64,000 nucleotides of DNA from CAVQEK01 sp963711495 (GTDB lineage Bacteria > Bacteroidota > Bacteroidia > Cytophagales > Cyclobacteriaceae). Numbering within the stretch: the stretch's first letter is position 1; the number at the start of each line of letters is the position of its first letter. The stretch spans positions 124,001 to 188,000 of the forward strand of contig CAVQEK010000003.1 of NCBI GenBank assembly GCA_963711495.1, written 5' to 3'. Position numbers and translations under genes: made by a program. Below the pieces are notes generated by a model. The model was not told the origin of the DNA, did no database searches, and saw only the letters and a program-made list of their open reading frames with translations. Shown piece after piece: positions 1-9,586 of this stretch.

Positions 1-248
1 GCAGAGGGTTTATTAAAACTGAATAAAATATAAACAGGTTGATGATCTTTTGTGTCATAAGATGACGAGTTGTATGTAAAATTAATATTGCTTAATACCG
101 ACCGATGAAGTTGGCGTAAAAAACTGTTGAAATCAAATTGGACTTGGAATTAACTCTTCAAAACAATAAGCTGAAATATCAAAATATCATTTCATATTTA
201 CACACCACGGCATAATTTACGATATTGCTACCACAAAATTATGTGTCT

Positions 249-1742
249 ATGGAATCGACGATCAATAGTCTGCGTGACGTAAATCTGGAGGAATATTTTG
301 AAACCTTTCGGAAAGAGATCATTGGGATTGATGCCAAATTTGAATCGCCATATGGCGTTAAACCTTTGATTTATGCCGACTGGATTGCCAGTGGCCGATT
401 GTTTGCACCGATTGAAGAAAAGATCAGGAAGGAATTCGGACCAATGGTGGGCAATACTCATTCGGAATCCAGTGAAACCGGCAGCACCATGACCAATGCC
501 TATCATTATGCCCATAGTATCATAAAGCAACATGTAAATGCAGATGAAAATGATGTGATTATTACCACAGGTTTTGGGATGACTTCAGCGCTGGCCAAAT
601 TTCAACGTATACTCGGGCTTAAAATACCGGAACAACTCACTAAATATTGCGAATTGCCGATAGAAGAGAAACCAGTAGTATTCCTGACCCACATGGAACA
701 TCATTCCAATCATACGCCCTGGCTGGAATCGCTTGCCGATGTGGTGGTTCTGGAACCTGATGATCACCTGATGGTAAATCCGGAATTTTTACGACGAGAA
801 ATAATTAAATATCAGAATCGCAAAATGAAAATCGGATCGTTTTCAGCCTGCTCCAATGTTACCGGGATTATGACGCCATATTACGAGTTGGCGGAGATCA
901 TGCATGAAAATGGTGGTTATTGTTTCGTGGATTTTGCGGCTTCAGCACCCTATGTTGATATCGACATGCATCCTGAAAATCCATTGCAGAAGCTTGATGC
1001 TATTTTCTTTTCTCCCCATAAATTTCTGGGCGGGCCGGGCAGTTCCGGGGTTTTGATCTTCTGCAAAAAACTTTATAAAAACAGGATCCCTGATCATCCT
1101 GGTGGTGGCACGGTTATGTGGACCAATCCCTGGGGTGAACATGCTTATATTGATGATATAGAGATCCGGGAGGATGGAGGCACTCCGGGATTTTTACAGG
1201 CCATTCGCGCAGCATTGAGTATTCGACTTAAAGAAAAAATGGGCGTTCAGCAGATCAGGGAACGGGAAAAAACATTAATTGACCAGGCTTTTAAGGGATT
1301 AAATAAAATTGATGAACTCATCATATTGGCGCCGGAAAATAAGGAAAGGCTGGGAGTGATCTCATTTTACATTAGAGGTATACATCACAATCTCATTGTC
1401 AAACTGCTCAATGACCGGTTTGGCATACAAATGCGCGGAGGTTGTTCTTGTGCGGGCACCTACGGACATTATTTGCTTCATGTAGATCGGGAAATGTCTA
1501 AAAGGATTACCATTAAGATCAACCAGGGAGACCTGTCTGAAAAGCCAGGTTGGGTTCGAATGTCATTGCACCCCACCATAACGAATAAAGAATTATCATA
1601 TATTATTGATTCTTTGAATGAAATTACCTCGAATGCCAACGATTGGAAAGTGGATTATCGGTACAACGTGCATACCGGGGAATTTGAACATATCGCTGCT
1701 TTATCCGCTCAGGAGAAGGTAAAGGGCTGGTTTGATTTGTAA
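249..1742 (+). CDS. Class V aminotransferase, cysteine desulfurase-like
   Basis: PLP-dependent fold-type I enzyme of the class V aminotransferase / cysteine desulfurase superfamily, probably cytosolic. The PLP lysine lies in SPHKFLGG (about residue 258 from the chosen ATG), with the cofactor-binding Asp in VDFAAS (about 228) and a HMEHHSNHTPW block (about 148-158). A double-cysteine motif RGGCSCAGTYGH (Cys about 399 and 401) occupies the place of the persulfide-carrying cysteine loop of desulfurases. The frame is open from a TTG at 225, but the ATG at 249 is a better start. At about 497 residues it is longer than IscS or SufS. It stands alone, with no suf or isc genes nearby, so desulfurase activity is inference; a selenocysteine-lyase or other lyase role is possible. 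Confidence 0.85.
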   Translation: MESTINSLRDVNLEEYFETFRKEIIGIDAKFESPYGVKPLIYADWIASGRLFAPIEEKIRKEFGPMVGNTHSESSETGSTMTNAYHYAHSIIKQHVNADENDVIITTGFGMTSALAKFQRILGLKIPEQLTKYCELPIEEKPVVFLTHMEHHSNHTPWLESLADVVVLEPDDHLMVNPEFLRREIIKYQNRKMKIGSFSACSNVTGIMTPYYELAEIMHENGGYCFVDFAASAPYVDIDMHPENPLQKLDAIFFSPHKFLGGPGSSGVLIFCKKLYKNRIPDHPGGGTVMWTNPWGEHAYIDDIEIREDGGTPGFLQAIRAALSIRLKEKMGVQQIREREKTLIDQAFKGLNKIDELIILAPENKERLGVISFYIRGIHHNLIVKLLNDRFGIQMRGGCSCAGTYGHYLLHVDREMSKRITIKINQGDLSEKPGWVRMSLHPTITNKELSYIIDSLNEITSNANDWKVDYRYNVHTGEFEHIAALSAQEKVKGWFDL

Positions 1743-1855
1743 TTTGTTGTCTATTAATGCTTGAAACAGAATTATTTGATTTTTTCCAGTTCCTTCAAAA
1801 CACGTTTGCCTCGTGATTGAAAACCTGCCGATCCAAAAGGCATCTGGTCTTCAAT

Positions 1856-2290
1856 TTAATTTTTCAATTCTTCTTTCAGTTCAGGATAGTGTTGAACAAT
1901 TTTCAACAGCACTGTCATTGAAAAAGCTTTAACGGCCACTGGTTCTTTGGCGGAACTCAGGTAACCAAAACAAAGGTCCGCAACTTTGCCCATCTGATCA
2001 TCGGGGATTTCAATTTCTTGTAGAAGGCCTATCGTGTTGCGTTTCACGGCATCGTGAACAGGATGATTGAGATTGTCAATAACATCTTCCAGAAAAGGGT
2101 CAATCAACCAGGGGTGATTCATTACGCATGCTCGAACGATCCGGGCGGACCGCTGGGTAATACGATAATTTCCGTGCAAAAACAATTCGATCAACTCTTT
2201 GAAAAGCAACTGGTCACTACCGATATATTCAGCAATCCGTTTTGTATTGGCTTTGGAATGTTACAAAAGTATTTCTTTTTTCAGGTCCAT
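1856..2290 (-). pseudogene. HEAT-like repeat protein with in-frame nonsense codon
   Basis: The minus-strand frame begins with an ATG at 2290 (MDLKKEILL), hits TAA at 2263-2261, and then continues in the same frame through HSKANTKRIAEYIG into a helical protein ending at 1856. The part after the stop is helix-rich, with HEAT/ARM-like repeats (about 117 residues from the first TTG at 2209). No ATG lies between the stop and the conserved body. From memory, relatives in the phylum carry EILxEHSK at the N-terminus, so the TAA probably replaced a Glu or Gln codon. Either the gene is dead or it is translated from a weak internal TTG/ATT; a sequencing error is also possible. The function of the family is unknown. 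Confidence 0.6.
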
Positions 2291-2583
2291 TTAAAACAAG
2301 AATTTTCGAATGGTGAAAACTTTACTCGAAAAATAAATCAGCTTGTGGTACGGAACAATACTTGTCAGGATTTTTGTGGTTAGTAGTTTTATATAACCTC
2401 GGGGTATTAAATCTGATGTATTGATCAAAGAAAATAGTCGAAAACCTAAGTATTGGTTAGCTCTTCATAAAATTTACCAGTTTTCGATAGTTATGATGAA
2501 GGTTTGTTACCTAAATTGTGAACCGAAAAAAGGAGAAGGACCTGAGTGTGATTAAAATCATTTTTTAAATTTTAACAGAGATC

Positions 2584-3630
2584 ATGAAAGCAGCAGTTCT
2601 TACGCAATACAAGCATTTCGACTGGATGGAAGTACCCATGCCAAAGATTGGCCCTGATGATGTATTACTAAAAACAACGTATGCCAGTATTTGTGGCAGT
2701 GATCAGCACATATTTTTAGGCGAATTCCATCCAAGGACACATTTGCCATTTATTCCCGGTCATGAATTTGCCGGTGAAATAGTCAAAGTTGGAGAGCGAG
2801 TTGAAAAGATTAAACCCGGAGAGCATATTACGGTGGATCCTATTATTTGGTGCGGTGAGTGTGCCGCATGTCGCAGAGGGCATTATCCGGCCTGTACGTC
2901 CTTGAAACTGGTCGGTGTCGATCAGGATGGCGGATTTGGAGAATATCTTGCAGTCCCTCAGAGCATGGTTTATAAAGTGCCCGACAGTATAACCAGGGAA
3001 CATGCTGCCTTAATTGAAGTGCTTTCCATAGGTTTTCATGCTTGTAATCGCGCCGGTTTGCAATCCGGAGATACAGCGGTAGTTTGGGGCAGCGGTAAAG
3101 TTGGTCAATGTGTGATGCAAGCCATTAAAACCAAAACTTCCAATAAAATATTTATGGTGGATATCGTGGAAGAGCGCTTGAAAAATGCCAAAAATACCTA
3201 TTCTGATGTAATCACGATCAATGCGCTCAATCAAGATCCCGTGAAGGTTATTAGGGAAGAAACAGGAGGAGATGGAGTAGATGTTGCTTTTGAAGTGGTA
3301 GGACATGTCATGAAAGAGGACCAAACAATCAATCCTGTTCGAGGATGCATTCAAAGTATTCGCGGTGCCGGTACCGTTTGTGTATTGGGATTATCCAAAC
3401 ATCCTGCCCCCGTGGTATTTCAGGAATTGATCTGGAAAGAAGCCAAAATCATTGCTTCCAGGGTTACCCATGGCGAGTTTGAAGAAACCATCCGAAATTT
3501 GGCCCAGGGAAAATTGAAACCTCAGAATCTGATTTCTGAGATTACATCACCGGAAAAAATTCAACGGGCTTTTGAAAATCTGGAAGAATATCCCGGAAAA
3601 TATTTGAAAATATTGCTGGATTTTAATTAA
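2584..3630 (+). CDS. Zinc-dependent medium-chain alcohol dehydrogenase
   Basis: MDR-superfamily NAD(P)-dependent dehydrogenase of 348 residues, threonine/sorbitol dehydrogenase-like. The catalytic zinc ligands are Cys37 (SICGSD) and His60-Glu61 (PGHEFAG). The structural zinc site is Cys90, Cys93, Cys96 and Cys104 in the GECAACRRGHYPAC region. A Rossmann motif GSGKVG lies near residue 170. The N-terminal GroES-like and C-terminal nucleotide-binding domains are both complete. The substrate is not readable from sequence; a polyol or L-threonine is plausible. It appears monocistronic, with about 290 bases of non-coding DNA before it and a small secreted-protein gene after it. Confidence 0.88.
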   Translation: MKAAVLTQYKHFDWMEVPMPKIGPDDVLLKTTYASICGSDQHIFLGEFHPRTHLPFIPGHEFAGEIVKVGERVEKIKPGEHITVDPIIWCGECAACRRGHYPACTSLKLVGVDQDGGFGEYLAVPQSMVYKVPDSITREHAALIEVLSIGFHACNRAGLQSGDTAVVWGSGKVGQCVMQAIKTKTSNKIFMVDIVEERLKNAKNTYSDVITINALNQDPVKVIREETGGDGVDVAFEVVGHVMKEDQTINPVRGCIQSIRGAGTVCVLGLSKHPAPVVFQELIWKEAKIIASRVTHGEFEETIRNLAQGKLKPQNLISEITSPEKIQRAFENLEEYPGKYLKILLDFN

Positions 3631-3703
3631 GCAACTAATCGAGGTGACATTGATCTTAAATAATTTTGTTATATTAAAGCAGAATTATTTGAGGTCAATG
3701 CAC

Positions 3704-4135
3704 ATGTATAAGATTTTAATAACCATATTATTTCTTACACTGGTTACCGAAGGTTTCGGACAAATCATCTTTGTACATGATACAACTGGTTTTTCAGACT
3801 ATCGCTGGAAGAACAAAAAATTGCTGAGCCAGTATCGGCATATGGTTTTTGGAGATGATGGCAACATGGGAAAGAAATTGTTCACTGTTCATGACACAGG
3901 AGGTTCCTTCAATAAGATATACCTTTTAAATGATAAAGGCGAAGTAATATCAACTGACTTTGTCCCGGCACATTTTTTTTCACCCAATGATAATTTTTTA
4001 GTGGTAGGCGGCAGTAGTTTGCTTTTGCCCGACAGCTTCAATCCATACGGAGCTATCGACATTGGTCAGGCACTATTTGTGGGAGCCATCAACCGGTTTA
4101 TTTCCGAGATTAAGAATAATAAGCAAACCAGGTAA
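3704..4135 (+). CDS. Small secreted protein of unknown function
   Basis: About 143 residues with a clear signal peptide (MYKILITILFLTLVTEGFGQ) followed by a short beta-rich domain containing VHDTTGFSDYRW and FTVHDTGGSFNK. I chose the ATG at 3704 because a GAGG stands nine bases before it; ATG 3698 and a GTG at 3644 are also in frame, but the latter would bury the signal peptide. No domain family is recognised. It lies directly downstream of the alcohol dehydrogenase, but its export means it is unlikely to share that pathway. Confidence 0.65.
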   Translation: MYKILITILFLTLVTEGFGQIIFVHDTTGFSDYRWKNKKLLSQYRHMVFGDDGNMGKKLFTVHDTGGSFNKIYLLNDKGEVISTDFVPAHFFSPNDNFLVVGGSSLLLPDSFNPYGAIDIGQALFVGAINRFISEIKNNKQTR

Positions 4136-4468
4136 TTCCTTAAAGAAAGCAGCCTATTTAAATTGTGTGAACTCCATATTCACTTATTCAATCATGGGCA
4201 TGCTGTCTGTCATTTTTCTTTTTTAACATCATGTCACCACTTTACAGAAGATTTTAGATCTTGTTCATGAAAACAATATGGGCTCTTCAATGGCCTATGA
4301 AACACTTCTTGCTCGTTTTAAATGATACGGTTGTAATATTTTGTGAAAAAATTGATCTGAATTAAGAATAGAATGCCCTAAAATTGAACCCGGAAATGAA
4401 ACCTTCATTTCCATTGGAAAATTTGTAATTTTTTATAGTGCTTGATCTGACAAATTGAAGAAAAGGAA
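4136..4468. other. Intergenic region, nothing recognised
   Basis: 333 bases without a convincing gene. One open stretch near 4233-4324 could encode about 30 residues (LQKILDLVHENN then MGSSMAYETLLARFK) before a stop. It has helical composition and could be the tail of a decayed gene, but I cannot name it. No terminator hairpin with a T-tract is evident. Confidence 0.4.
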
Positions 4469-6820
4469 ATGGATATGCGATTGACGGACCGTTATTTTCA
4501 TATGAAGGTGGTATTAATATTTCTTATGACCTTCTTTTGGACTGATTTTGTCCGGGCTCAAAATGACAACACCAATAAAATCATAAACAAAGCTGACAAA
4601 TTTTATCAGGTACACAACTATACTGAAGCCAGCAAATTGTATGAGACCGCGGTTCAGGCTGGTGTTTCGGACGCCATGATTTTATACAAATTGGGAAAAT
4701 CATATTTTGAATCTGAACAGACCAACGACAAGATTAAAGCCATCCTTTATTTCGAGAAGGCTGTCTCCGGCAATCTTGATCCGTTACCTTTTCAGTTTTA
4801 TCTTGACTTAGGTGATGCGTATTTCCTGAACGAGCAGGAGGATCAGGCATTGGTGGCCTACAATAAACAATTGGCCCTGGTGGACCGGGATGCGCGTGCT
4901 AAAAAAGAAGTTGAAGAGCGAATAAGAAGGGCAAAAATTGCAGCAGGTTATATCAATGAACCTAAAAATGTTAAAATATTTCGACTTGGCGGATCGATCA
5001 ATACCGAGTATACGGAATACAATCCTGTGGTTTCGGCGGATGAAAGTGTGTTGGCCTATACCGCACTGCGGCCAAATACCAGTACCTCCCGTACCATGGA
5101 CAAGAATGTAGAGGAAATCGAAATATCCTATAATGAAACCGGGAATTGGAGCACCCCACAGAAAGTTGAAGTGCAAACTTTAAATAACTATGGAACTGCC
5201 GGAATATCAGCAGATGGACAGGAAATGATGATTTTTATTGGGGACCATACCACGGGTAGTTTATATAACATCAGAAAAGAAGGTGACGATTGGTCAAGAC
5301 CTGCGCCTTTAGGAACCACCATTTCTTCCAAATATCTGGAAAGTACAGCCAGCATAACGCCGGACGGAAAAACACTTTATTTTGCCAGTAACAGACCAGG
5401 TGGTTATGGGGGTATGGATCTCTACAAAGCAGTGCGCAATGCCGATGGTTCCTGGGGAAAAGTTCAAAATCTCGGTCCGACAGTGAATTCAAAAGCTGAC
5501 GAAGACGCACCTTTTATCCATCCAAATATGAATATGTTGTTTTTTATGTCAAATGGGCATAATAGCATGGGTGGCTATGACATATTTAAATCAACCCTGG
5601 AAAATGGACAGTGGTCCAAGCCTGAAAATATGGGTTATCCTATTAACACACCCTCCAATGACAGTTATTTCACTTTGATCGCTGACGGATCACGCGGATA
5701 CTTTTCTTCTGATCGAAAAGGGGGTGCCGGTGGCCAGGACATTTATATGATGGACATGCCGGAAGATTTTGAAACCATACCCCTTACCATGATCAAAGGA
5801 AGGATCCTGAATGCTGAAACCGGAAATCCTTTGCAAACTAAAATATCTGTGATTGATAATCAGACCAACAAGAAACTGGATTTTGTCTATCATCCCAATG
5901 AAGCCAGCGGCGACTATCTTGTGATTTTACCTCCGAACAAAAGTTATGACATGATCATCGAATCTGATGGATATTTACCGTACACCCTGAATATTGATGT
6001 TCCCAATCAAACGTATTTTTATGAGTTATATCAAAAAATTTATCTGAACACCATTAAACATTTTGACGTAGTGGTAGGCCAGGAGGTTGAAGTTCGGAAT
6101 GCTTTTTATAACACGCAACAGGATCAGGTCAATGATTTGAGAAAAGAACATGAAGCAGCCTTAATTCAAAGTGATAGCATTGATGTATATGAATTGATGG
6201 GTAATTTAATGGATGCCGCAGATCAACAGGGTATTGATTATTTATTGAGTCTGATCATGATGAAAGATCCGATAGACGATGTCAATTTTGATCCTAAAAA
6301 TGAAAAGATCCAAACGGCTAAAAGAACCTACTATTACGATGAAAGTGATGAGAGCAAATTTGAAAAGAAAAATGTAGGTAATGAAGTAATTTATTCCTTA
6401 CCAACGATGTATGTCACTAAAGAGGCCGAAGAACAAAAACATAAACCGGAAATATCAACGGTCAGGTACGATCCCGACCTCTTGGCTTCAAGCCTGAAAA
6501 TATATTTTGACGCTGGAAAAAGTGACCTCGATGCCAAATATCACACCAATCTAGATGGTATTTTGACAACGTTGAATAAATATTCTGAATTGGGTGTGGA
6601 AATCTCCGGATTTGCTTCGCCGGAAGGTGATGAGGCATATAATGAGAAACTCTCAAATAAACGTGCGATTTCCGTACTTGATTACATCAATCATCACGGA
6701 ATAGTGCGCAGAAGGATAATTGCCAGGGGCTATGGTGCTACAAAAAATGAAAATGTCAGCAAAGAGGAAAGCCGGCGGGTGGAAGTAAAAATTGTGGATA
6801 TAAATCGAATGCCTCAATAA
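4469..6820 (+). CDS. PorE-like TPR/PD40/OmpA-domain envelope protein
   Basis: 783 residues with a signal peptide (cleavage after FVRAQ). The order of domains is: TPR-like helices (about 37-150), a WD40-like PD40 beta-propeller (about 170-430, with repeats such as DGKTLYFASNRPGG and RGYFSSDRKGGAGG), a carboxypeptidase-regulatory domain (about 437-515, beginning KGRILNAETGNPLQ), and a C-terminal OmpA peptidoglycan-binding domain (about 665-783, with GFASPEGDEAYNEKLSNKRA). This is the architecture of PorE, the type IX secretion component thought to anchor the machinery to peptidoglycan. Bacteroidota have many paralogues of this shape, so PorE orthology is not proven. A strong terminator follows at once, so this is the end of a transcript. 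Confidence 0.8.
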   Translation: MDMRLTDRYFHMKVVLIFLMTFFWTDFVRAQNDNTNKIINKADKFYQVHNYTEASKLYETAVQAGVSDAMILYKLGKSYFESEQTNDKIKAILYFEKAVSGNLDPLPFQFYLDLGDAYFLNEQEDQALVAYNKQLALVDRDARAKKEVEERIRRAKIAAGYINEPKNVKIFRLGGSINTEYTEYNPVVSADESVLAYTALRPNTSTSRTMDKNVEEIEISYNETGNWSTPQKVEVQTLNNYGTAGISADGQEMMIFIGDHTTGSLYNIRKEGDDWSRPAPLGTTISSKYLESTASITPDGKTLYFASNRPGGYGGMDLYKAVRNADGSWGKVQNLGPTVNSKADEDAPFIHPNMNMLFFMSNGHNSMGGYDIFKSTLENGQWSKPENMGYPINTPSNDSYFTLIADGSRGYFSSDRKGGAGGQDIYMMDMPEDFETIPLTMIKGRILNAETGNPLQTKISVIDNQTNKKLDFVYHPNEASGDYLVILPPNKSYDMIIESDGYLPYTLNIDVPNQTYFYELYQKIYLNTIKHFDVVVGQEVEVRNAFYNTQQDQVNDLRKEHEAALIQSDSIDVYELMGNLMDAADQQGIDYLLSLIMMKDPIDDVNFDPKNEKIQTAKRTYYYDESDESKFEKKNVGNEVIYSLPTMYVTKEAEEQKHKPEISTVRYDPDLLASSLKIYFDAGKSDLDAKYHTNLDGILTTLNKYSELGVEISGFASPEGDEAYNEKLSNKRAISVLDYINHHGIVRRRIIARGYGATKNENVSKEESRRVEVKIVDINRMPQ

Positions 6821-6844
6821 TATCAAAAATTTCAACTATTCACG

Positions 6845-6873
6845 ACCCGGGTACTTTGTCCCGGGTTTTTTTT
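6845..6873 (+). terminator. Rho-independent terminator
   Basis: A perfect 7-bp stem (ACCCGGG/CCCGGGT) with an 8-base loop is followed by a run of eight T. It begins 25 bases after the stop of the PorE-like gene and closes that transcript. Confidence 0.85.
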
Positions 6874-6946
6874 ATTTATTTTTGCCAGCAGTTGTCGTCT
6901 GGGCATCATCATGTTTTTTTCAAGGAATATTATTTTTTAATAACTG

Positions 6947-7759
6947 GTGAAAAAATATACTTTAATTACAGGAGCCAGCCATGGTATCGGCAGATCGATG
7001 GCTTTTGAATGTGCCCTTCTGGGGCAAAATCTACTATTGATTGCGCTGCCGGATCAATTGCTCAAGGATACTGCAGAAACTTTAAAAAGCCAATTTGAGG
7101 TGGATATTCGTTCTTTGGCCATTGACCTTTGTCAGGAACAAGCACCTTTGGATGTTTATAATTTTTGTATAAATAATGATCTCAAGGTAAATATATTGAT
7201 CAACAACGCCGGAATTGGTGACAGCAGCTTGTTCGAACTCATTCCACTCATCCGTTACTGGCAAATGATCAATTTGAATGTTAGGGCACTTACCAGCCTG
7301 ACCTATTATTTTTTACCTATGCTGCGTGGTTTTAAGGATGCCCGAATTTTGAATATGAGCAGTATGGAAGCTACATTGCCTTTGCCATATAAAGCCGTAT
7401 ATACCGGAACCAAAAACTATATTTATGCATTTTCCCTGGCATTAAGGGAGGAATTAAAACATGACAATTGTAATGTAAAAGTCTGCGTGGTTTGTCCCGG
7501 GCCGGTTTTGACCAATGAAGGGGGATTGAAACGGATAAAATCACACGGAAGTCGTGGGGGTCTATTGATGATGATGCCCGATGATGTTGCCCGGATTACC
7601 ATCTCTAAGATGCTCGCAGGTCAAACGGTGATCAACCCCGGTAAAATGAACTGGACCATAGTGAAAATTATGAAGTTTTTTCCAACAGCTTTGAAAATGA
7701 AGATTTTGGAAAAACTTTTCAGGGTATACAAATATTTTTATGTTAACCCGGAAAAATAA
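6947..7759 (+). CDS. Short-chain dehydrogenase/reductase
   Basis: 270-residue SDR with a GTG start. The cofactor motif TGASHGIG is at residues 8-15, the structural NNAG at 86-89, and the catalytic triad is Ser139 (MSSM), Tyr152 and Lys156 (YTGTK). The length and the basic, hydrophobic C-terminal tail resemble membrane-associated acyl/ketoacyl or steroid-type reductases. The substrate is unknown. Its 3' end overlaps by 22 bases the convergent SDR gene on the other strand. Confidence 0.85.
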   Translation: MKKYTLITGASHGIGRSMAFECALLGQNLLLIALPDQLLKDTAETLKSQFEVDIRSLAIDLCQEQAPLDVYNFCINNDLKVNILINNAGIGDSSLFELIPLIRYWQMINLNVRALTSLTYYFLPMLRGFKDARILNMSSMEATLPLPYKAVYTGTKNYIYAFSLALREELKHDNCNVKVCVVCPGPVLTNEGGLKRIKSHGSRGGLLMMMPDDVARITISKMLAGQTVINPGKMNWTIVKIMKFFPTALKMKILEKLFRVYKYFYVNPEK

Positions 7760-8607
7760 TCTTCAACGTGGCAGAGTTCTACACAGATACCCCAAAGTTT
7801 ACGTGCGTCATCCAGATCATAGGATGCCTTTGAGGAAGGTTTCGATTTGCATTTATCCCAATATTTGCCACTGATACCCTCTACTTCACTGGAAGAAGCA
7901 AGGTAAATGGATGTCTGAGCACCTTCTGCCGGCGAAACCCCGCTCATTCGACGAATTCTCCAGGCCAAACTATGAAAAGAAATGGTATGCTTCACTCCAA
8001 TATCTGTTTTTACCAGGCCTGGTTGCACGGCATTTACGGTGATTGGCAAGTTCCTTTTTTTCAATCCCCGATCAAGTTCATAAGTAAATAGCACATTGGC
8101 GAGTTTCGACTGCGCGTATGCTCGCAAACCATGATAATTTTTGGTAAGATTAAGATCATCGAAATGGATTTTGCCATGAAAATGTGAATCAGAGGAAATG
8201 TTGATAATGCGGCCATGTTTAGATTTTACCAGGGCTGGCAACAATAATTGAGTTAAAAGAAAATATGCCAGGTGATTGACGGCAAATTGGGTTTCAATGC
8301 CATCCTGAGTTAGCATCATTTTGGAAAACCAGGTTCCGGCATTATTCACCAGCACATCAATTTTCTGGTGATTTTTTAATATTTCAGCCGCCGCCTCTCT
8401 AATTTGATTTTGCTTGCTGAGGTCAGCCAGTACAAAGGTGATATTGCCAGAACTTGTACTTTTCCTGATGGATTCTACGGAAGCATGCACTTTTTCGGGG
8501 TTGCGGCCTATTATAATAACCCGGGCGCCTTGCGCGGTAAGCGCTTTGGCTGTTTCAAAACCTATTCCGGAAGAACCTCCGGTTACGATACACGTTTTAT
8601 TGTTCAT
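7738..8607 (-). CDS. Retinol-dehydrogenase-like SDR
   Basis: 289-residue classical SDR. TGGSSGIG lies at residues 9-16, NNAG at 88-91, and the catalytic residues are Ser139, Tyr164 and Lys168 (YAQSK). The pattern INISSDSH followed by a long loop before YAQSKLANVLF is typical of the retinol dehydrogenase/WWOX-like branch, which is broad in substrates. It is convergent with, and overlaps by 22 bases, the preceding SDR, but the two are only distantly alike. It is more similar in layout to the SDR at 50442-51248. Confidence 0.85.
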   Translation of the reverse strand: MNNKTCIVTGGSSGIGFETAKALTAQGARVIIIGRNPEKVHASVESIRKSTSSGNITFVLADLSKQNQIREAAAEILKNHQKIDVLVNNAGTWFSKMMLTQDGIETQFAVNHLAYFLLTQLLLPALVKSKHGRIINISSDSHFHGKIHFDDLNLTKNYHGLRAYAQSKLANVLFTYELDRGLKKRNLPITVNAVQPGLVKTDIGVKHTISFHSLAWRIRRMSGVSPAEGAQTSIYLASSSEVEGISGKYWDKCKSKPSSKASYDLDDARKLWGICVELCHVEDYFSGLT

Positions 8608-8836
8608 GGAATAAATGTCAATTTTTTATATTCCTTTGCAAATTGAAATAATAGAAAGGTTTTTCAAAGAAAATCGAATATTGAAACATTACGATTTCCA
8701 AAATTGATTTAAGAGAAACAAAATTCAATATTTTGCCAGGGACGATTCTATGTGGAAGAAAGTATTTTTGGTTTTAAAAAAGTTTAATAGTTGCAAGGAA
8801 TTTTTTTTACCTGGAAATTGCCGCATAAAACCATTT

Positions 8837-9586
8837 ATGCCGTTTCGGAATATTCTATTTTATTTTTTCTTTTTTGGGTTAATTTCCGCCGTTCAAGCTC
8901 AAAAAGCAGTTATTAGAACCGTAGTGCAATATTATAAGCTCAATTATAGTAATTTTCAATGCGTCAGGTTTTATGAGGATACATTCAAAAATTATACGTT
9001 AAAACAGATTATTTTGGTGCGTCATGGAAAACCAATGATCTCAAAAAAAGGTTGGGTTAATCGCAATGGCGCCGTTCAATACATACATCGTTACGATTCG
9101 GTGCCCGTGTATCCCTTTGATACCAGTCCGGTTTGTTTGGATGAAGACGAATTGACGAGGGTTTACAGTAGTATGTTGACCAGATCAATATCTACCGCTG
9201 ATCAAATGTTTGATCACCAAATTCCAATCGAACATTTAAAACGTTTCAACGAATTTCAATTGAAACCGATTTGTTTACCCAACATTAAGTTACCGCTTCG
9301 CATTTGGCCGGTGACATCCAGGATATGCTGGATGCTGGGACTCAATGACAAAGGAATTGAATCTTTCGGAGAAGCCAAGATCAGGGCACATGGAGGGGCT
9401 TATTTTCTGGAATTTAAGGCAGAACAAAATAATAAGGTGGTGCTGGTTGCACATGCATTTCTCAATCGATACATCAAAAAAACACTCCGGCACCAGGGCT
9501 GGCATGTACTCAATTTCAACGCCATGAATTATTTGGGCACCTATGTTTTGTTTAAAATAGAACCAACAAATGCAGAAAGTGAATAG
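8837..9586 (+). CDS. Secreted histidine-phosphatase superfamily protein
   Basis: The frame opens at 8750, but the ATG at 8837 places a proper signal peptide (MPFRNILFYFFFFGLISAVQ) first. The mature protein has the phosphoglycerate-mutase/acid-phosphatase signature: ILVRHGKP (phospho-accepting His63 from this start), YSSMLTRSISTA with Arg116, and a late VLVAHAF with His206 in place of the usual second catalytic histidine. It probably acts as a periplasmic phosphatase; its substrate cannot be read. Its last 17 bases overlap the next gene, which suggests translational coupling with the phosphorylase-like protein. Confidence 0.75.
   Translation: MPFRNILFYFFFFGLISAVQAQKAVIRTVVQYYKLNYSNFQCVRFYEDTFKNYTLKQIILVRHGKPMISKKGWVNRNGAVQYIHRYDSVPVYPFDTSPVCLDEDELTRVYSSMLTRSISTADQMFDHQIPIEHLKRFNEFQLKPICLPNIKLPLRIWPVTSRICWMLGLNDKGIESFGEAKIRAHGGAYFLEFKAEQNNKVVLVAHAFLNRYIKKTLRHQGWHVLNFNAMNYLGTYVLFKIEPTNAESE

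Noticed and set aside
1..248. Opening bases before the first gene
   Set aside because: No RNA gene, hairpin or ORF found; presumably the promoter of the class V aminotransferase gene.
2054..2383. 109-codon plus-strand open frame
   Set aside because: It is antisense to the interrupted HEAT-like gene; the minus-strand frame looks protein-like on both sides of its nonsense codon and explains the region better.
4233..4324. Short open stretch LQKILDLVHENN with MGSSMAYETLLARFK
   Set aside because: It reads like a helical tail, but has no start and no family I can name; too short to call.
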